Below the pieces are notes generated by a model that saw only the letters and a list, made by a program, of their open reading frames with translations, searched no databases and was not told where the DNA came from. From Modestobacter lapidis (lineage in GTDB: Bacteria > Actinomycetota > Actinomycetes > Mycobacteriales > Geodermatophilaceae): a DNA stretch of 64,000 nt. The translations under genes and the position numbers were made by a program. Location of the stretch: contig JABAKE010000006.1 of NCBI GenBank assembly GCA_019779905.1, positions 1 through 64,000 of the forward strand, read 5' to 3'. Below, piece by piece: positions 16,766 to 25,880 of this stretch; position 1 is the stretch's first letter, and every line of letters begins with the position of its first letter.

Positions 16766-19006
16766 TCAGCCGGCGACCGGCTCCGGCGCCCGTTCGGTCG
16801 CGGCCCGCTCGGTCAGCCGGGCCCCCTCGACGTCCAGGTCGGGCAGCGCCCGGTCCAGCCAGCGCGGCAGCCACCAGGCCGACCGGCCCACCAGCGCGAG
16901 CACCGCGGGCACCAGCGTCATCCGGACGACGAATGCGTCGATCAGCACGCCGAAGGCCAGGCCGAAGGCGATCGCCTTGACGATGACGTCGTCGATGGTC
17001 ACGAAGCTGGCGAACACCGAGAACATGATCAACGCGGCGGCGACGACGACCCGGGCGGCGTGCCGCATGCCGGCCACGACCGATGCCGTCGGCGCCCCGC
17101 CGTGCACGTACTCCTCGCGCATCCGGGACACCAGGAAGACCTCGTAGTCCATGGCCAGGCCGAACAGCACGGCCATCAGGATGATCGGCATGAAGCTGAT
17201 CACCGGGCCGGTGGTCGGCACCCCGAGGAGCCCGGACAGCCAGCCCCACTGGAACACCGCGACGACGGCGCCGAACGAGGCGCCCACCGAGAGCAGGAAG
17301 CCCAGCGCGGCCTTGAGCGGCACCAGGATCGAGCGGAAGACCAGCAGCAGCAGGATCAGGGCCAGCCCGACGACGACCAGCGCGAAGGGCAGCAGCGCGT
17401 CGGCCAGCCGGTCGGAGACGTCGATCGCCACCGCGGTCTGGCCGGTCACCGCGATGTCGGCGCCGATCTGCGTCTCGAGCTCGGGGGCCAGGTCGCGGAT
17501 GTCGCCGACCAGTGCGCTGGTCGCCTCCTCCTGGGGGCCGCTGGCCGGCACCACCTGGACGATCGCCGTCGTCCCGTCCGGCAGCAGCTGCGGGGCGGCG
17601 TAGGCCACGTCGTCCAGCCCGCCGGTGAACTCGCCCGGCTGACCGGTCGGCGTGCCGCCGATGGCGGCCGCCACCGCACCGGCGGACTGCTGGGCCGTCG
17701 CCGGCTCCAGCCCGTCGAGCAGCACGAGCAGCGGGCCGTTGAGCCCCGGGCCGAAGAACTCGCTGACCGCGTCGTAGGCCTGTCGCTCGGCCGTCTCCGG
17801 TGCCGCGGTGCCGTTGTCCGGCAGCGCCAGCCGCAGCTGCAGCGCCGGGATCGACATCACCAGCAGCCCGAGCACGGTCACCGCGACCACCAGCCCGGGG
17901 CGGCGGGTGACGAACTGGCCCCACCGGGCGCCGCCGGTGCGCGCGGGGGCGCCGGCGTGCTCGGCCAACGCCTCCTCGCGACGGGCGGCCTTCGAGTGCG
18001 CCGGCGGGCGCAGCCGGCGTCCGGCGAAGCCCATCAGGGCGGGCAGCAGGGTCAGCGCGACGAGGACCGCGACCAGCACGGTGCCCGCGGCGCCCAGGCC
18101 CATGACGGTGAGGAAGGGGATGCCGACCACCGACAGCCCGGCCAGCGCGATCACCACGGTCAGCCCGGCGAAGACCACCGCGGAGCCGGCCGTGCCGGTG
18201 GCCCGCCCCGCGGACTCCGCCGGGTCCATGCCCTCGACCAGCTGCGACCGGTGCCGGGACAGGATGAACAGCGCGTAGTCGATGCCGACCGCCAGGCCGA
18301 TCATCAGCGCCAGCGTGGGCGCGGTCGAGGACAGCGTGATCGCCCCGGAGACGGCGAGCAGACCGCCCAGGCCGACGCCGATGCCCACCACGGCGGTCAG
18401 CAGGTTCATCCCGGCGGCCAGCAGCGAGCCGAAGGTCAGCACCAGGACCAGCACCGCGACGCCGACGCCGATGAACTCCATCGGGCCGATGGTCACCGCG
18501 GTCGTGGCGAAGGCGTTGCCGCCCACCTCGACCCGCAGGCCGGCGTCCTGGGCCGCCGCCGTCGACGCCTGGAGCTGCTCCAGGGCGTCCTCGGCCAGGC
18601 CGATGGCCTCGGTCTCGTACTGCACGCTGGCCAGGGCGGCCCGGCCGTCGGCGCTGATCGCCTGGCTCTGGAAGGGGTCGAGGACGGCGCCGACCGAGTC
18701 GACCTCGCCGGCCGCGGCCACCGTCTCGGTGATCGCCCGGGCGTACTGCGGAGCGGTGACCGCCTCCCCCTCGGGAGCGACGAAGACCAGCTGGGCGCTG
18801 GCGCCCGCGGCGGCGGGGGATGCCTCGCGCAGCCGGTCCAGGGCGATCTGGGACTCGGAGCCGGGGATGGTGAACTCGTCGTCGAACTGGCCGCCGACGG
18901 TGACCATCAGGGTCACCACGGCGGCCAGCACGACGAGCCACGTGGCGGAGACGAGGCCGCGCCGCCGGAAGCAGGCGCGGCCGAGCCGGTAGAGCAGGGT
19001 GGACAT
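16766..19006 (-). CDS. MMPL/RND family exporter
   Basis: About 746-residue membrane transporter of the MMPL type, with two repeats each made of a first membrane helix, a large extracytoplasmic domain and a five-helix bundle. The helix bundles carry the paired motifs GIDYALFILSRHR and AMDYEVFLVSRMREEY expected of the proton relay. The start at 19006 is one base after the stop of the TetR gene, so the two form an operon. Substrates could be lipids or toxic hydrophobic compounds. Confidence 0.93.
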   Translation of the reverse strand: MSTLLYRLGRACFRRRGLVSATWLVVLAAVVTLMVTVGGQFDDEFTIPGSESQIALDRLREASPAAAGASAQLVFVAPEGEAVTAPQYARAITETVAAAGEVDSVGAVLDPFQSQAISADGRAALASVQYETEAIGLAEDALEQLQASTAAAQDAGLRVEVGGNAFATTAVTIGPMEFIGVGVAVLVLVLTFGSLLAAGMNLLTAVVGIGVGLGGLLAVSGAITLSSTAPTLALMIGLAVGIDYALFILSRHRSQLVEGMDPAESAGRATGTAGSAVVFAGLTVVIALAGLSVVGIPFLTVMGLGAAGTVLVAVLVALTLLPALMGFAGRRLRPPAHSKAARREEALAEHAGAPARTGGARWGQFVTRRPGLVVAVTVLGLLVMSIPALQLRLALPDNGTAAPETAERQAYDAVSEFFGPGLNGPLLVLLDGLEPATAQQSAGAVAAAIGGTPTGQPGEFTGGLDDVAYAAPQLLPDGTTAIVQVVPASGPQEEATSALVGDIRDLAPELETQIGADIAVTGQTAVAIDVSDRLADALLPFALVVVGLALILLLLVFRSILVPLKAALGFLLSVGASFGAVVAVFQWGWLSGLLGVPTTGPVISFMPIILMAVLFGLAMDYEVFLVSRMREEYVHGGAPTASVVAGMRHAARVVVAAALIMFSVFASFVTIDDVIVKAIAFGLAFGVLIDAFVVRMTLVPAVLALVGRSAWWLPRWLDRALPDLDVEGARLTERAATERAPEPVAG

Positions 19007-19007
19007 C

Positions 19008-19646
19008 TCAGTTCTCCGACTCACTGGGGGTGGCGGGGCGGGCAGACGACTCGGGGGCGGCGACCGCGCCGCGCAGCAGCAGCAGGAGCGCCGGCCGTTC
19101 GATCTCGGGGGTGCAGGGCTGGGAGAGGGTCAGCAGGCTGACCCCGTCGTGCAGGGCGGCGATGGTGCGGGCGAGCTGGCCGGCCGGGACGGCGAGCCGC
19201 ACCCCGGCCCCCGCGGCGGCGCGCTCGATCAGGCCGGTGACCTGGGTGTAGAGCTCCTCCCGGTGGCGCTGGAGCAACTCGGCGGCGTCCGGGTGGCGGG
19301 CGGCGTGCAGGGCGTACTCGGTCGCCACGAGGGTCCAGGTGCGGTCGGTGCGGAAGGCGCTGAGGCAGCGGTCGACCGCCGCGGTCACCGGGTCGGGCTC
19401 GTCGGCCAGGCCGGCGAGCAGCTGCTCCACCCGGGTCATCTCCCGGCCGAGCTCGCGCCGGAACAGGGCGGCGAACAGCTCGTCCTTGGTCCGGAAGCTG
19501 GAGTAGAAGGCGCCCCGGGTGAAGCCGCCGCGGCTGCACACGTCCTCGACGCTGGCCGCCGCGAACCCCTGCTCGGCGAAGGTGTCCAGCGCGGCGTCCA
19601 GCAGGCGCTCGACGGTGACCTCGCGGCGCCGCTTGGGCCGCTCCAT
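19008..19646 (-). CDS. TetR family transcriptional regulator
   Basis: 212-residue repressor. The N-terminal helix-turn-helix spans about residues 8-55 (LLDAALDTFAEQGFAAASVEDVCSR then GGFTRGAFYSSFRTKDELF), and the C-terminal ligand domain ends in a flexible Ser/Ala-rich tail. The ATG at 19646 is preferred over the ATG at 19679 because it begins the usual short basic leader MERPKRRR. It is followed within one base by the MMPL exporter, which it very probably regulates. Direct repeats upstream (19666-19691) are a candidate operator. Confidence 0.92.
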   Translation of the reverse strand: MERPKRRREVTVERLLDAALDTFAEQGFAAASVEDVCSRGGFTRGAFYSSFRTKDELFAALFRRELGREMTRVEQLLAGLADEPDPVTAAVDRCLSAFRTDRTWTLVATEYALHAARHPDAAELLQRHREELYTQVTGLIERAAAGAGVRLAVPAGQLARTIAALHDGVSLLTLSQPCTPEIERPALLLLLRGAVAAPESSARPATPSESEN

Positions 19647-19665
19647 GCCGGTCACGATGCAGCAC

Positions 19666-19691
19666 TGTATTGGATGCACGGATGTATTGGA
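19666..19691. promoter_or_regulatory. candidate TetR operator, direct repeats
   Basis: The nonamer TGTATTGGA occurs twice, at 19666-19674 and 19683-19691, 17 bp apart start to start. This lies just upstream of the TetR start in a patch clearly richer in A+T than its surroundings. Repressor binding here would give autoregulation of the tetR-MMPL pair. Confidence 0.4.
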
Positions 19692-19816
19692 AATCCGACG
19701 CGGCAGCGTTGTGCGATCGGACGAGGGGGGCCGGAGGCTCGCCGAGGAGGAGCGCGGAACGGCTCAACGCCGGCCGGCTGGCACCTGACCGCGGTCGGAG
19801 CCCGGAGGGCGACAGT

Positions 19817-21547
19817 TCAACGGAGCGCGCGCCCCACCGCGACGGCCCGGATGTCGGGGGCCGCGACCCGGGCCGCGTCGGCCTCCTGGTCGTCGGCCGC
19901 GGCCTGCGAGCGGCGCTCGGCGTCGACCCGGGCGGTGTAGCCGGCCACCTCGCCGGCGACCCGCTCCTCGTCCCACCCCAGGATGCCGGCCACCGCGCGG
20001 GCCACCGGCCCGGCCGATTCCACCCCGCGGTGGTCGGTCTCGATGGAGATCCGGGTGCGCCGGGCGAGCAGGTCGTCCAGGTGCAGCGCGGCCTCGTGCC
20101 CGGCCGCCCACACCATCTCGACCATCAGGTACCCCTCGGCACCGGGAACCGGCTGCAGCAGGTCCCGGTTCTCGCCGGCCAGCGCGAGCACGTCGGGGGC
20201 GAGCGAGCCGAACCGGTTGAGCAGGTGCTCGGCGCGGAACCGGGCGATGCCCCACCGCTGCGCCAGCAGCTCGAGCTGGTTGACCATCGCCGCGTACCCC
20301 TCGGCGCCGACCAGCGGCACGTTCTCGGTGACGCTGGCCGGCACCCGGCGGGTCACGTCCGCGGCGACGGCGTCCACCGCGTCGGCGGCCATCGGCCGGT
20401 AGGTCGTGTACTTGCCGCCGGCGACGGCGATGACCCCCGGCATGGGCCGGGCCACCGCGTGCTCCCGGGAGAGCTGGCTGGTCTCCTCGTCCTCCCCGGC
20501 CAGCAGGGGGCGCAACCCGGCGTAGACGCCGGTGATGTCCTCGGCGGTCAGCGGCACGTTGAGCACCGCGTTGACGTGGTCGAGGACGTAGTCGATGTCG
20601 GCCCGGCTGGCCGCCGGGTGCGCCTTGTCCAGCGACCACTCGGTGTCCGTCGTCCCGATGATCCAGTGCGCGCCCCACGGGATGACGAAGAGCACCGACT
20701 TCTCGGTGCGCAGGATGAGCCCGGCCTCGCCGTTGATCCGGTCGCGCGGCACCACCACGTGCACGCCCTTGCTGGCCCGCACGTGGAACCGGCCCCGGCC
20801 ACCGAGCAGCGTCTGCAGGTCGTCGGTCCAGACGCCGGTCGCGTTGACCACGACCTCGCTGCGGACGTCGACCTCCGCGCCGGTCTCCACGTCGCGCACC
20901 CGGGCCCCGACGACCCGGCCGCCGGCCCTGGTGAAGCCCACCACCTCGGCGGAGTTGAGCACGGTGGCGCCGTAGTGCGCGGCGGTGCGGACGACGGTCA
21001 GGGTGTGCCGGGCGTCGTCGGCCTGCGCGTCGTAGTACCGGACGGCGCCGACCAGCGCGTCGGGGCGCAGCGCGGGGAACAGCTGCCGGGCGCCGGTGCG
21101 GGTGAGGTGCTTCTGCCGGGGCATCGGCTCGGCCAGCGCGCCGAGCCGGGCGAGGCCGTCGTAGAGCGCCAGCCCGGCGGCGACGTAGGGCCGCTCCCAG
21201 ACCCGGTGGGTGAGCGGGTAGAGGAAGGGCACCGGCTTCACCAGGTGCGGGGCGATCCGGTTCACGCTCAGGTCGCGTTCGTGCAGCGCCTCGCGGACCA
21301 GGCCGAGGTCGAACTGCTCCAGGTAGCGCAGCCCGCCGTGGAAGAGCTTGGACGACCGGGACGACGTGCCGCTGGCGAAGTCGCGCGCCTCGACCAGCGC
21401 CGTCCGCAGCCCCCGGGTCGCCGCGTCCAGTGCCACCCCGGCACCGGTGACGCCGCCGCCGACGACCAGCACCTCGAAGTCGCCCGCGGCCAGCTCGGCC
21501 CAGGCCCGCGCGCGCTGCTCGGGGCCCAACGGCGGAACTGCGGTCAT
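19817..21547 (-). CDS. glpD: glycerol-3-phosphate dehydrogenase (FAD-dependent)
   Basis: 576-residue membrane-associated flavoenzyme that oxidises glycerol 3-phosphate to dihydroxyacetone phosphate and feeds electrons to quinones. The FAD-binding dinucleotide motif is [19 protein letters not shown] near residue 28, followed by the family signature [20 protein letters not shown], and later the [10 protein letters not shown] and [11 protein letters not shown] motifs. The ATG at 21547 fits the family start. It diverges from glpK across a 73-bp gap, so both are probably induced together by glycerol. Confidence 0.95.
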   Translation of the reverse strand: MTAVPPLGPEQRARAWAELAAGDFEVLVVGGGVTGAGVALDAATRGLRTALVEARDFASGTSSRSSKLFHGGLRYLEQFDLGLVREALHERDLSVNRIAPHLVKPVPFLYPLTHRVWERPYVAAGLALYDGLARLGALAEPMPRQKHLTRTGARQLFPALRPDALVGAVRYYDAQADDARHTLTVVRTAAHYGATVLNSAEVVGFTRAGGRVVGARVRDVETGAEVDVRSEVVVNATGVWTDDLQTLLGGRGRFHVRASKGVHVVVPRDRINGEAGLILRTEKSVLFVIPWGAHWIIGTTDTEWSLDKAHPAASRADIDYVLDHVNAVLNVPLTAEDITGVYAGLRPLLAGEDEETSQLSREHAVARPMPGVIAVAGGKYTTYRPMAADAVDAVAADVTRRVPASVTENVPLVGAEGYAAMVNQLELLAQRWGIARFRAEHLLNRFGSLAPDVLALAGENRDLLQPVPGAEGYLMVEMVWAAGHEAALHLDDLLARRTRISIETDHRGVESAGPVARAVAGILGWDEERVAGEVAGYTARVDAERRSQAAADDQEADAARVAAPDIRAVAVGRALR

Positions 21548-21620
21548 CGGGGCTCCTCCTCGTGGTTGGCTTCACCATCCCAGGCCCGGCGCCACCCGGC
21601 CGACCGAGAGGAAAACCGCT

Positions 21621-23153
21621 GTGACGGAACTTGTCGCCGCCATCGATCAGGGCACCACCAGCACCCGCTGCATGCTGCTCGACGCCGCCGGCTCGGTGGT
21701 GGCGGTCGGCCAGAAGGAGCACCGGCAGGTGTTCCCGCGCGCCGGCTGGGTCGAGCACGATCCGCGCGAGCTGTGGGCGAACACCCGGGAGGTGGTCGGC
21801 CAGGCGCTCGCCCGCGGGAACGTCGCGACGGCGGACGTCGTCGCCGTCGGCCTCACCAACCAGCGCGAGACCACCGTCGTCTGGGACCACCGCACCGGGG
21901 AGCCGGTGTACAACGCGATCGTCTGGCAGGACACCCGGACCGGGCGGATCTGCGACGAGCTCGGCGCGCTGGGCGGCGGCGCCGACCGGTACTCCGACAC
22001 CGTCGGGCTGCCGCTGGCCACCTACTTCGCCGGGCCGAAGGTCCGCTGGATCCTGGACAACGTCGACGGCGTCCGGGAGCGGGCCGGCCGCGGCGAGCTG
22101 CTGATGGGCACCGTCGACTCCTGGCTGATCTGGAACATGACCGGCGGACCCGACGGCGGCCGGCACCTCACCGACGTCACCAACGCCTCGCGCACGATGC
22201 TGATGGACTACCGGACGTTGCAGTGGGATCTCGCCATCGCCGAGGAGATGGGCATCCCGGCCTCGATGCTGCCGGAGATCCGGTCGAACTCGGAGGAGTA
22301 CGGCCGCGGACGGCGTGCGGGCTTCCTGGCCGGGGTCCCGATCGCCGGGTCGCTGGGCGACCAGCAGGCGGCCACGTTCGGGCAGGTCTGCTTCTCCCGG
22401 GGGATGGCCAAGAACACCTACGGCACGGGCAACTTCATGCTGCTCAACACCGGGGAGGACGCCGTCCCCTCGCAGCACGGCCTGCTCACCACGCTGTGCT
22501 ACCAGCTCGGTGACGCCCGGCCGGTGTACGCGCTGGAGGGGTCGATCGCCGTCACCGGGTCGCTGGTCCAGTGGGTGCGGGACAACCTGGGCCTGATCTC
22601 CTCCGCCGCCGAGATCGAGCCGCTGGCCCGCTCGGTGGAGGACAACGGCGGCGCCTACGTCGTCCCGGCGTTCTCCGGGCTGTTCGCCCCGCACTGGCGG
22701 GCCGACGCCCGCGGCGCCGTCGTGGGCCTGACCCGGTTCGTCACCAAGGGTCATCTGGCGCGCGCCGTCCTGGAGGCGACCGCCTTCCAGACCCGCGAGG
22801 TGCTGGACGCGATGAACGCCGACATCGCCGCCTCCCAGGGATCCGCCGCCCTGACCGAGTTGCGCGTCGACGGCGGGATGGTCGGCAACGAGCTGCTCAT
22901 GCAGTTCCAGGCCGACCTGCTCGACGTGCCGGTGATCCGGCCGCGGATCGCCGAGACCACGGCACTGGGTGCCGCCTACGCCGCCGGGCTCGCCGTCGGA
23001 TTCTGGTCGGGGCTGGACGAGCTGACCGCGCTGTGGGCCGAGGACCGCCGCTGGGAGCCGGCGATGTCGGCCGCGGAGCGGGACCGGACCTACCGTCTCT
23101 GGCAGAAAGCGGTGACCAAGAGCCTGGACTGGGTGGACGACGACACCCGCTGA
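21621..23153 (+). CDS. glpK: glycerol kinase
   Basis: 510-residue FGGY kinase that phosphorylates glycerol to sn-glycerol 3-phosphate, the substrate of the neighbouring GlpD. Landmarks are [12 protein letters not shown] (ATP loop), [31 protein letters not shown], and the C-terminal [15 protein letters not shown]. The GTG at 21621 has a GAGAGGA ribosome-binding motif upstream and gives the exact family N-terminus. The frame is open upstream into the glpD gene without meaning. Confidence 0.96.
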   Translation: MTELVAAIDQGTTSTRCMLLDAAGSVVAVGQKEHRQVFPRAGWVEHDPRELWANTREVVGQALARGNVATADVVAVGLTNQRETTVVWDHRTGEPVYNAIVWQDTRTGRICDELGALGGGADRYSDTVGLPLATYFAGPKVRWILDNVDGVRERAGRGELLMGTVDSWLIWNMTGGPDGGRHLTDVTNASRTMLMDYRTLQWDLAIAEEMGIPASMLPEIRSNSEEYGRGRRAGFLAGVPIAGSLGDQQAATFGQVCFSRGMAKNTYGTGNFMLLNTGEDAVPSQHGLLTTLCYQLGDARPVYALEGSIAVTGSLVQWVRDNLGLISSAAEIEPLARSVEDNGGAYVVPAFSGLFAPHWRADARGAVVGLTRFVTKGHLARAVLEATAFQTREVLDAMNADIAASQGSAALTELRVDGGMVGNELLMQFQADLLDVPVIRPRIAETTALGAAYAAGLAVGFWSGLDELTALWAEDRRWEPAMSAAERDRTYRLWQKAVTKSLDWVDDDTR

Positions 23154-23164
23154 TCGCGCCCCCT

Positions 23165-23194
23165 GTTCCGCCAAAATGGCCGTTTTGGCGGAAC
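23165..23194. repeat. 30-bp imperfect palindrome, copy 1
   Basis: Inverted repeat with 15-bp arms and one mismatch, core CCAAAATGGCCGTTTTGG. It starts 11 bp after the glpK stop and about 50 bp before the DUF559-type gene. It could act as a transcription terminator hairpin for glpK. Its length and core match the palindrome at 24133 on the other side of the DUF559-type gene. Confidence 0.7.
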
Positions 23195-23245
23195 AAGTCA
23201 GGGCTGTGGACGACGGCTGGGCCTCGCCGTTCACCGGGCCACGCT

Positions 23246-24118
23246 GTGCGGGTGCAGCGACGCGATCGTCACCTCAGCGGGGTCTTCATCGGCAGCCACG
23301 CCATCGCCGAGGGCCGGCTGAGTCGAGAGCAGCTCCGCACGCTCGGCTACCGGCGCCTGGTGCAGGGCGTCTATGCCGATCCAGCGCTCCCGTTCGACCA
23401 CCAGCTGCGGTGTCGCGGCGTCGCACTACTGCTACCGAAGGGCGCGGCCATCGGCGGCCACTCGGCGGCCGCCTGGCACGGCGCCCCCTTCGCCGGGGTC
23501 CGCGACCCGGTGACCGTCGTCCGACCGGCGGACGTCGAATGGAAGGGACCGCGCGAGGTCCGGGTGCACCGCAGCGACCTACGCCCCTCCGACATCGACC
23601 TGGTCGACGACGTCCCGGTCACCACGGCCGTCCGGACGGCGTGGGACGTCGCCGCCCTGGAGTCGCTGGGCACGGCGGTGGCGGCGCTGGACGCCATGGT
23701 CCGTGCCGAGTGCGTGACCCAGCAGCAGCTCGTCGCGATGGCCGAACGCGGCACCGGCCACTGGGGCATCACCAAGGTGCGGCGCGCCATCCCGCTCGTC
23801 GACCCGCGTGCCGAGTCCGCCCCGGAGTCCCGTGTCCGGGTCGCCCTCGTGCTGGCCGGGCTCGGCCCGATTCCCCAGTTCGAGGTCCGCCACGAAGGTG
23901 TTGAGCTCGCCCGGGTGGACCTCGGCTTCCCCGAGGCGCGGCTGGCGGTGGAGTACGAGGGCGCGTACCACTTCGACGCCGACCAGATCGTCCGGGACGA
24001 CGCCCGCTACGCGCGCTTGCGCGCCGTCGGCTGGCGGATCATCCGCCTGGCCGCGTCCGATCTCCGTGACCTGGACGGCGTGGTCGCCCGCGTCCGCGCT
24101 GCCCTGCTGGCGGCCTGA
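23246..24118 (+). CDS. DUF559/PD-(D/E)XK nuclease-like protein with N-terminal winged-helix-type domain
   Basis: About 290 residues from GTG at 23246 (a second GTG at 23252 is possible). The N-terminal part (IAEGRLSREQLRTLGYRRLVQGVY and following) resembles the AbiEi-antitoxin-like helix-turn-helix region common in actinobacteria. The C-terminal part is the DUF559 Vsr-like fold: E-S-R near the start of the domain, the active-site region VDLGFPEARLAVEYEGAYHF, then RDDARYARLRAVGWRIIRL. Such genes are often found alone in many copies per genome; function is unknown, with DNA cleavage or regulation possible. It is bracketed by two matching 30-bp palindromes (23165, 24133), suggesting insertion as a unit. 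Confidence 0.8.
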   Translation: MRVQRRDRHLSGVFIGSHAIAEGRLSREQLRTLGYRRLVQGVYADPALPFDHQLRCRGVALLLPKGAAIGGHSAAAWHGAPFAGVRDPVTVVRPADVEWKGPREVRVHRSDLRPSDIDLVDDVPVTTAVRTAWDVAALESLGTAVAALDAMVRAECVTQQQLVAMAERGTGHWGITKVRRAIPLVDPRAESAPESRVRVALVLAGLGPIPQFEVRHEGVELARVDLGFPEARLAVEYEGAYHFDADQIVRDDARYARLRAVGWRIIRLAASDLRDLDGVVARVRAALLAA

Positions 24119-24132
24119 TTCCACCTCCCCCG

Positions 24133-24162
24133 CCTCCACCAAAATGGCCATTTTGGTGGAGG
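24133..24162. repeat. 30-bp perfect palindrome, copy 2
   Basis: Perfect inverted repeat with core CCAAAATGGCCATTTTGG, 15 bp after the DUF559-type stop and just before the convergent pgm stop. It shares the core and exact length with the element at 23165. As a hairpin it could terminate transcription from both sides. Confidence 0.75.
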
Positions 24163-24169
24163 CCGGCGG

Positions 24170-25804
24170 TCAGGCGCCGAGGGCGGCGGAGACGACGGCC
24201 TTGGCCTCCTCCTGCACCTGCGCGAGGTGGTCGGGGCCGCGGAAGGACTCCGCGTAAATCTTGTAGACGTCCTCGGTGCCCGAGGGCCGGGCGGCGAACC
24301 AGGCGTTCTCCGTGGTGACCTTCAGCCCGCCGATGGCGGCGTCGTTGCCGGGCGCCCGGGTGAGCTTGGCGGTGATCGGCTCCCCGGCCAGCTCGGTGGC
24401 GGTGACCGCCTCGGGCGCGAGCTTGCCCAGCCTCGCCTTCTCCTCCCGGCTGGCCGCCGCGTCGATCCGGGCGTAGGCCGACGGGCCGAACCGGGTGGTC
24501 AGCTCGGCGTGCAGCTGGGACGGCGAACGCCCGGTGACGGCCTGGATCTCGGCGGCCAGCAGGGCAAGCAGCAGGCCGTCCTTGTCCGTCGTCCACACGC
24601 TGCCGTCGCGGCGCAGGAACGACGCACCGGCGGACTCCTCCCCGCCGAAGCCGACCGACCCGTCGAGCAGACCGGGCACGAACCACTTGAACCCGACCGG
24701 CACCTCGACCAGCCGGCGCCCGAGGTCGGTGACCACCCGATCGATCAGCGACGAGGACACCAGCGTCTTGCCCACCGCGGTGTCCGCGGCCCACTCCGGC
24801 CGGTGGCTGAACAGGTAGGAGATCGCCACCGCCAGGAAGTGGTTGGGATTCATCAACCCGCCGTCGGGGGTGACGATGCCGTGCCGGTCGGCGTCGGCGT
24901 CGTTGCCGGTGGCGATCTGGTAGTCGTCCTTGGCGCCGATGAGGGACGCCATCGCCGACGGCGAGGAGCAGTCCATCCGGATCTTTCCGTCCCAGTCCAG
25001 CGTCATGAACCGCCAGGTGGGGTCGACCAGCGGGTTCACCACAGTGAGGTCGAGCCGATGCCGTTCGGCGATCGCCCCCCAGTAGTCGACACTGGCGCCG
25101 CCCAGCGGGTCGGCCCCGATCCGGACGCCGGCCCCGCGGATCGCGTCCAGGTCGAGCACGGTGGGCAGGTCGTCGACGTAGCTGCCGAGGAAGTCGTAGG
25201 ACTGCGCCGCCGCCCGGGCGCGAGCGAACGGGATGCGCCGGACGCCGTCCAGCCCGGCGGCGAGCAGCTCGTTGGCGCGGCGGGCGATCCAGCCGGTCGC
25301 GTCGGTGTCGGCCGGGCCGCCCGACGGCGGGTTGTACTTGAAGCCGCCGTCCCGGGGCGGGTTGTGCGACGGGGTGACGACGATGCCGTCGGCCGGCCCG
25401 CCGGCCTTTCCCCGGTTGGCGGTGAGGATGGCGTGGCTGACCGCCGGCGTGGGCGTGAACCGGTCGGCGGAGTCGACCAGCACGGTCACGTCGTTGGCGG
25501 CCAGCACCTCCAGCGCGCTGACCCAGGCCGGCTCGCTGAGCCCGTGGGTGTCCCGGCCGAGGAACAGCGGGCCGTCGTACCCCTGACCGGCCCGGTACTC
25601 GCAGATGGCCTGCGTCGTCGCGAGGATGTGCGCCTCGTTGAACGCGCCGTCCAGCGAGGAGCCCCGGTGCCCCGACGTGCCGAACGCGACCTGCTGGGCC
25701 GGGTCCTCGATGTCGGGCTCGACGGCGTAGTAGGCCGTCACCAGGTGCGGGACGTCGACCAGGTCGCTGGGCTGGGCGGGCTGTCCGGCCCGGGGGTCGC
25801 TCAT
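24170..25804 (-). CDS. pgm: phosphoglucomutase, alpha-D-glucose phosphate-specific
   Basis: 544-residue phosphohexomutase interconverting glucose 1-phosphate and glucose 6-phosphate, which links glycogen/trehalose and cell-wall precursor synthesis. Active-site serine motif TPSHNPP (Ser146), metal loop [10 protein letters not shown], sugar-binding [12 protein letters not shown], and the phosphate-binding [12 protein letters not shown] near the C-terminus are all intact. Start is the ATG at 25804. It diverges from the SNF2 helicase gene. Confidence 0.96.
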   Translation of the reverse strand: MSDPRAGQPAQPSDLVDVPHLVTAYYAVEPDIEDPAQQVAFGTSGHRGSSLDGAFNEAHILATTQAICEYRAGQGYDGPLFLGRDTHGLSEPAWVSALEVLAANDVTVLVDSADRFTPTPAVSHAILTANRGKAGGPADGIVVTPSHNPPRDGGFKYNPPSGGPADTDATGWIARRANELLAAGLDGVRRIPFARARAAAQSYDFLGSYVDDLPTVLDLDAIRGAGVRIGADPLGGASVDYWGAIAERHRLDLTVVNPLVDPTWRFMTLDWDGKIRMDCSSPSAMASLIGAKDDYQIATGNDADADRHGIVTPDGGLMNPNHFLAVAISYLFSHRPEWAADTAVGKTLVSSSLIDRVVTDLGRRLVEVPVGFKWFVPGLLDGSVGFGGEESAGASFLRRDGSVWTTDKDGLLLALLAAEIQAVTGRSPSQLHAELTTRFGPSAYARIDAAASREEKARLGKLAPEAVTATELAGEPITAKLTRAPGNDAAIGGLKVTTENAWFAARPSGTEDVYKIYAESFRGPDHLAQVQEEAKAVVSAALGA

Positions 25805-25868
25805 GGCCTGATCCTGACCCCGCACCGCCCGGCCGCGCGACCCGGGCCACCGTGTCGGTGCCCGGCCG

Positions 25869-25874
25869 TAGCCT
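25869..25874 (+). promoter_or_regulatory. candidate -10 box for a leaderless start
   Basis: TAGCCT lies six bases before the GTG start of the SNF2 helicase gene, with no Shine-Dalgarno motif in between. This is the typical layout of a leaderless actinobacterial transcript. No clear -35 box was recognised. Confidence 0.4.
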
Positions 25875-25880
25875 GACCGG

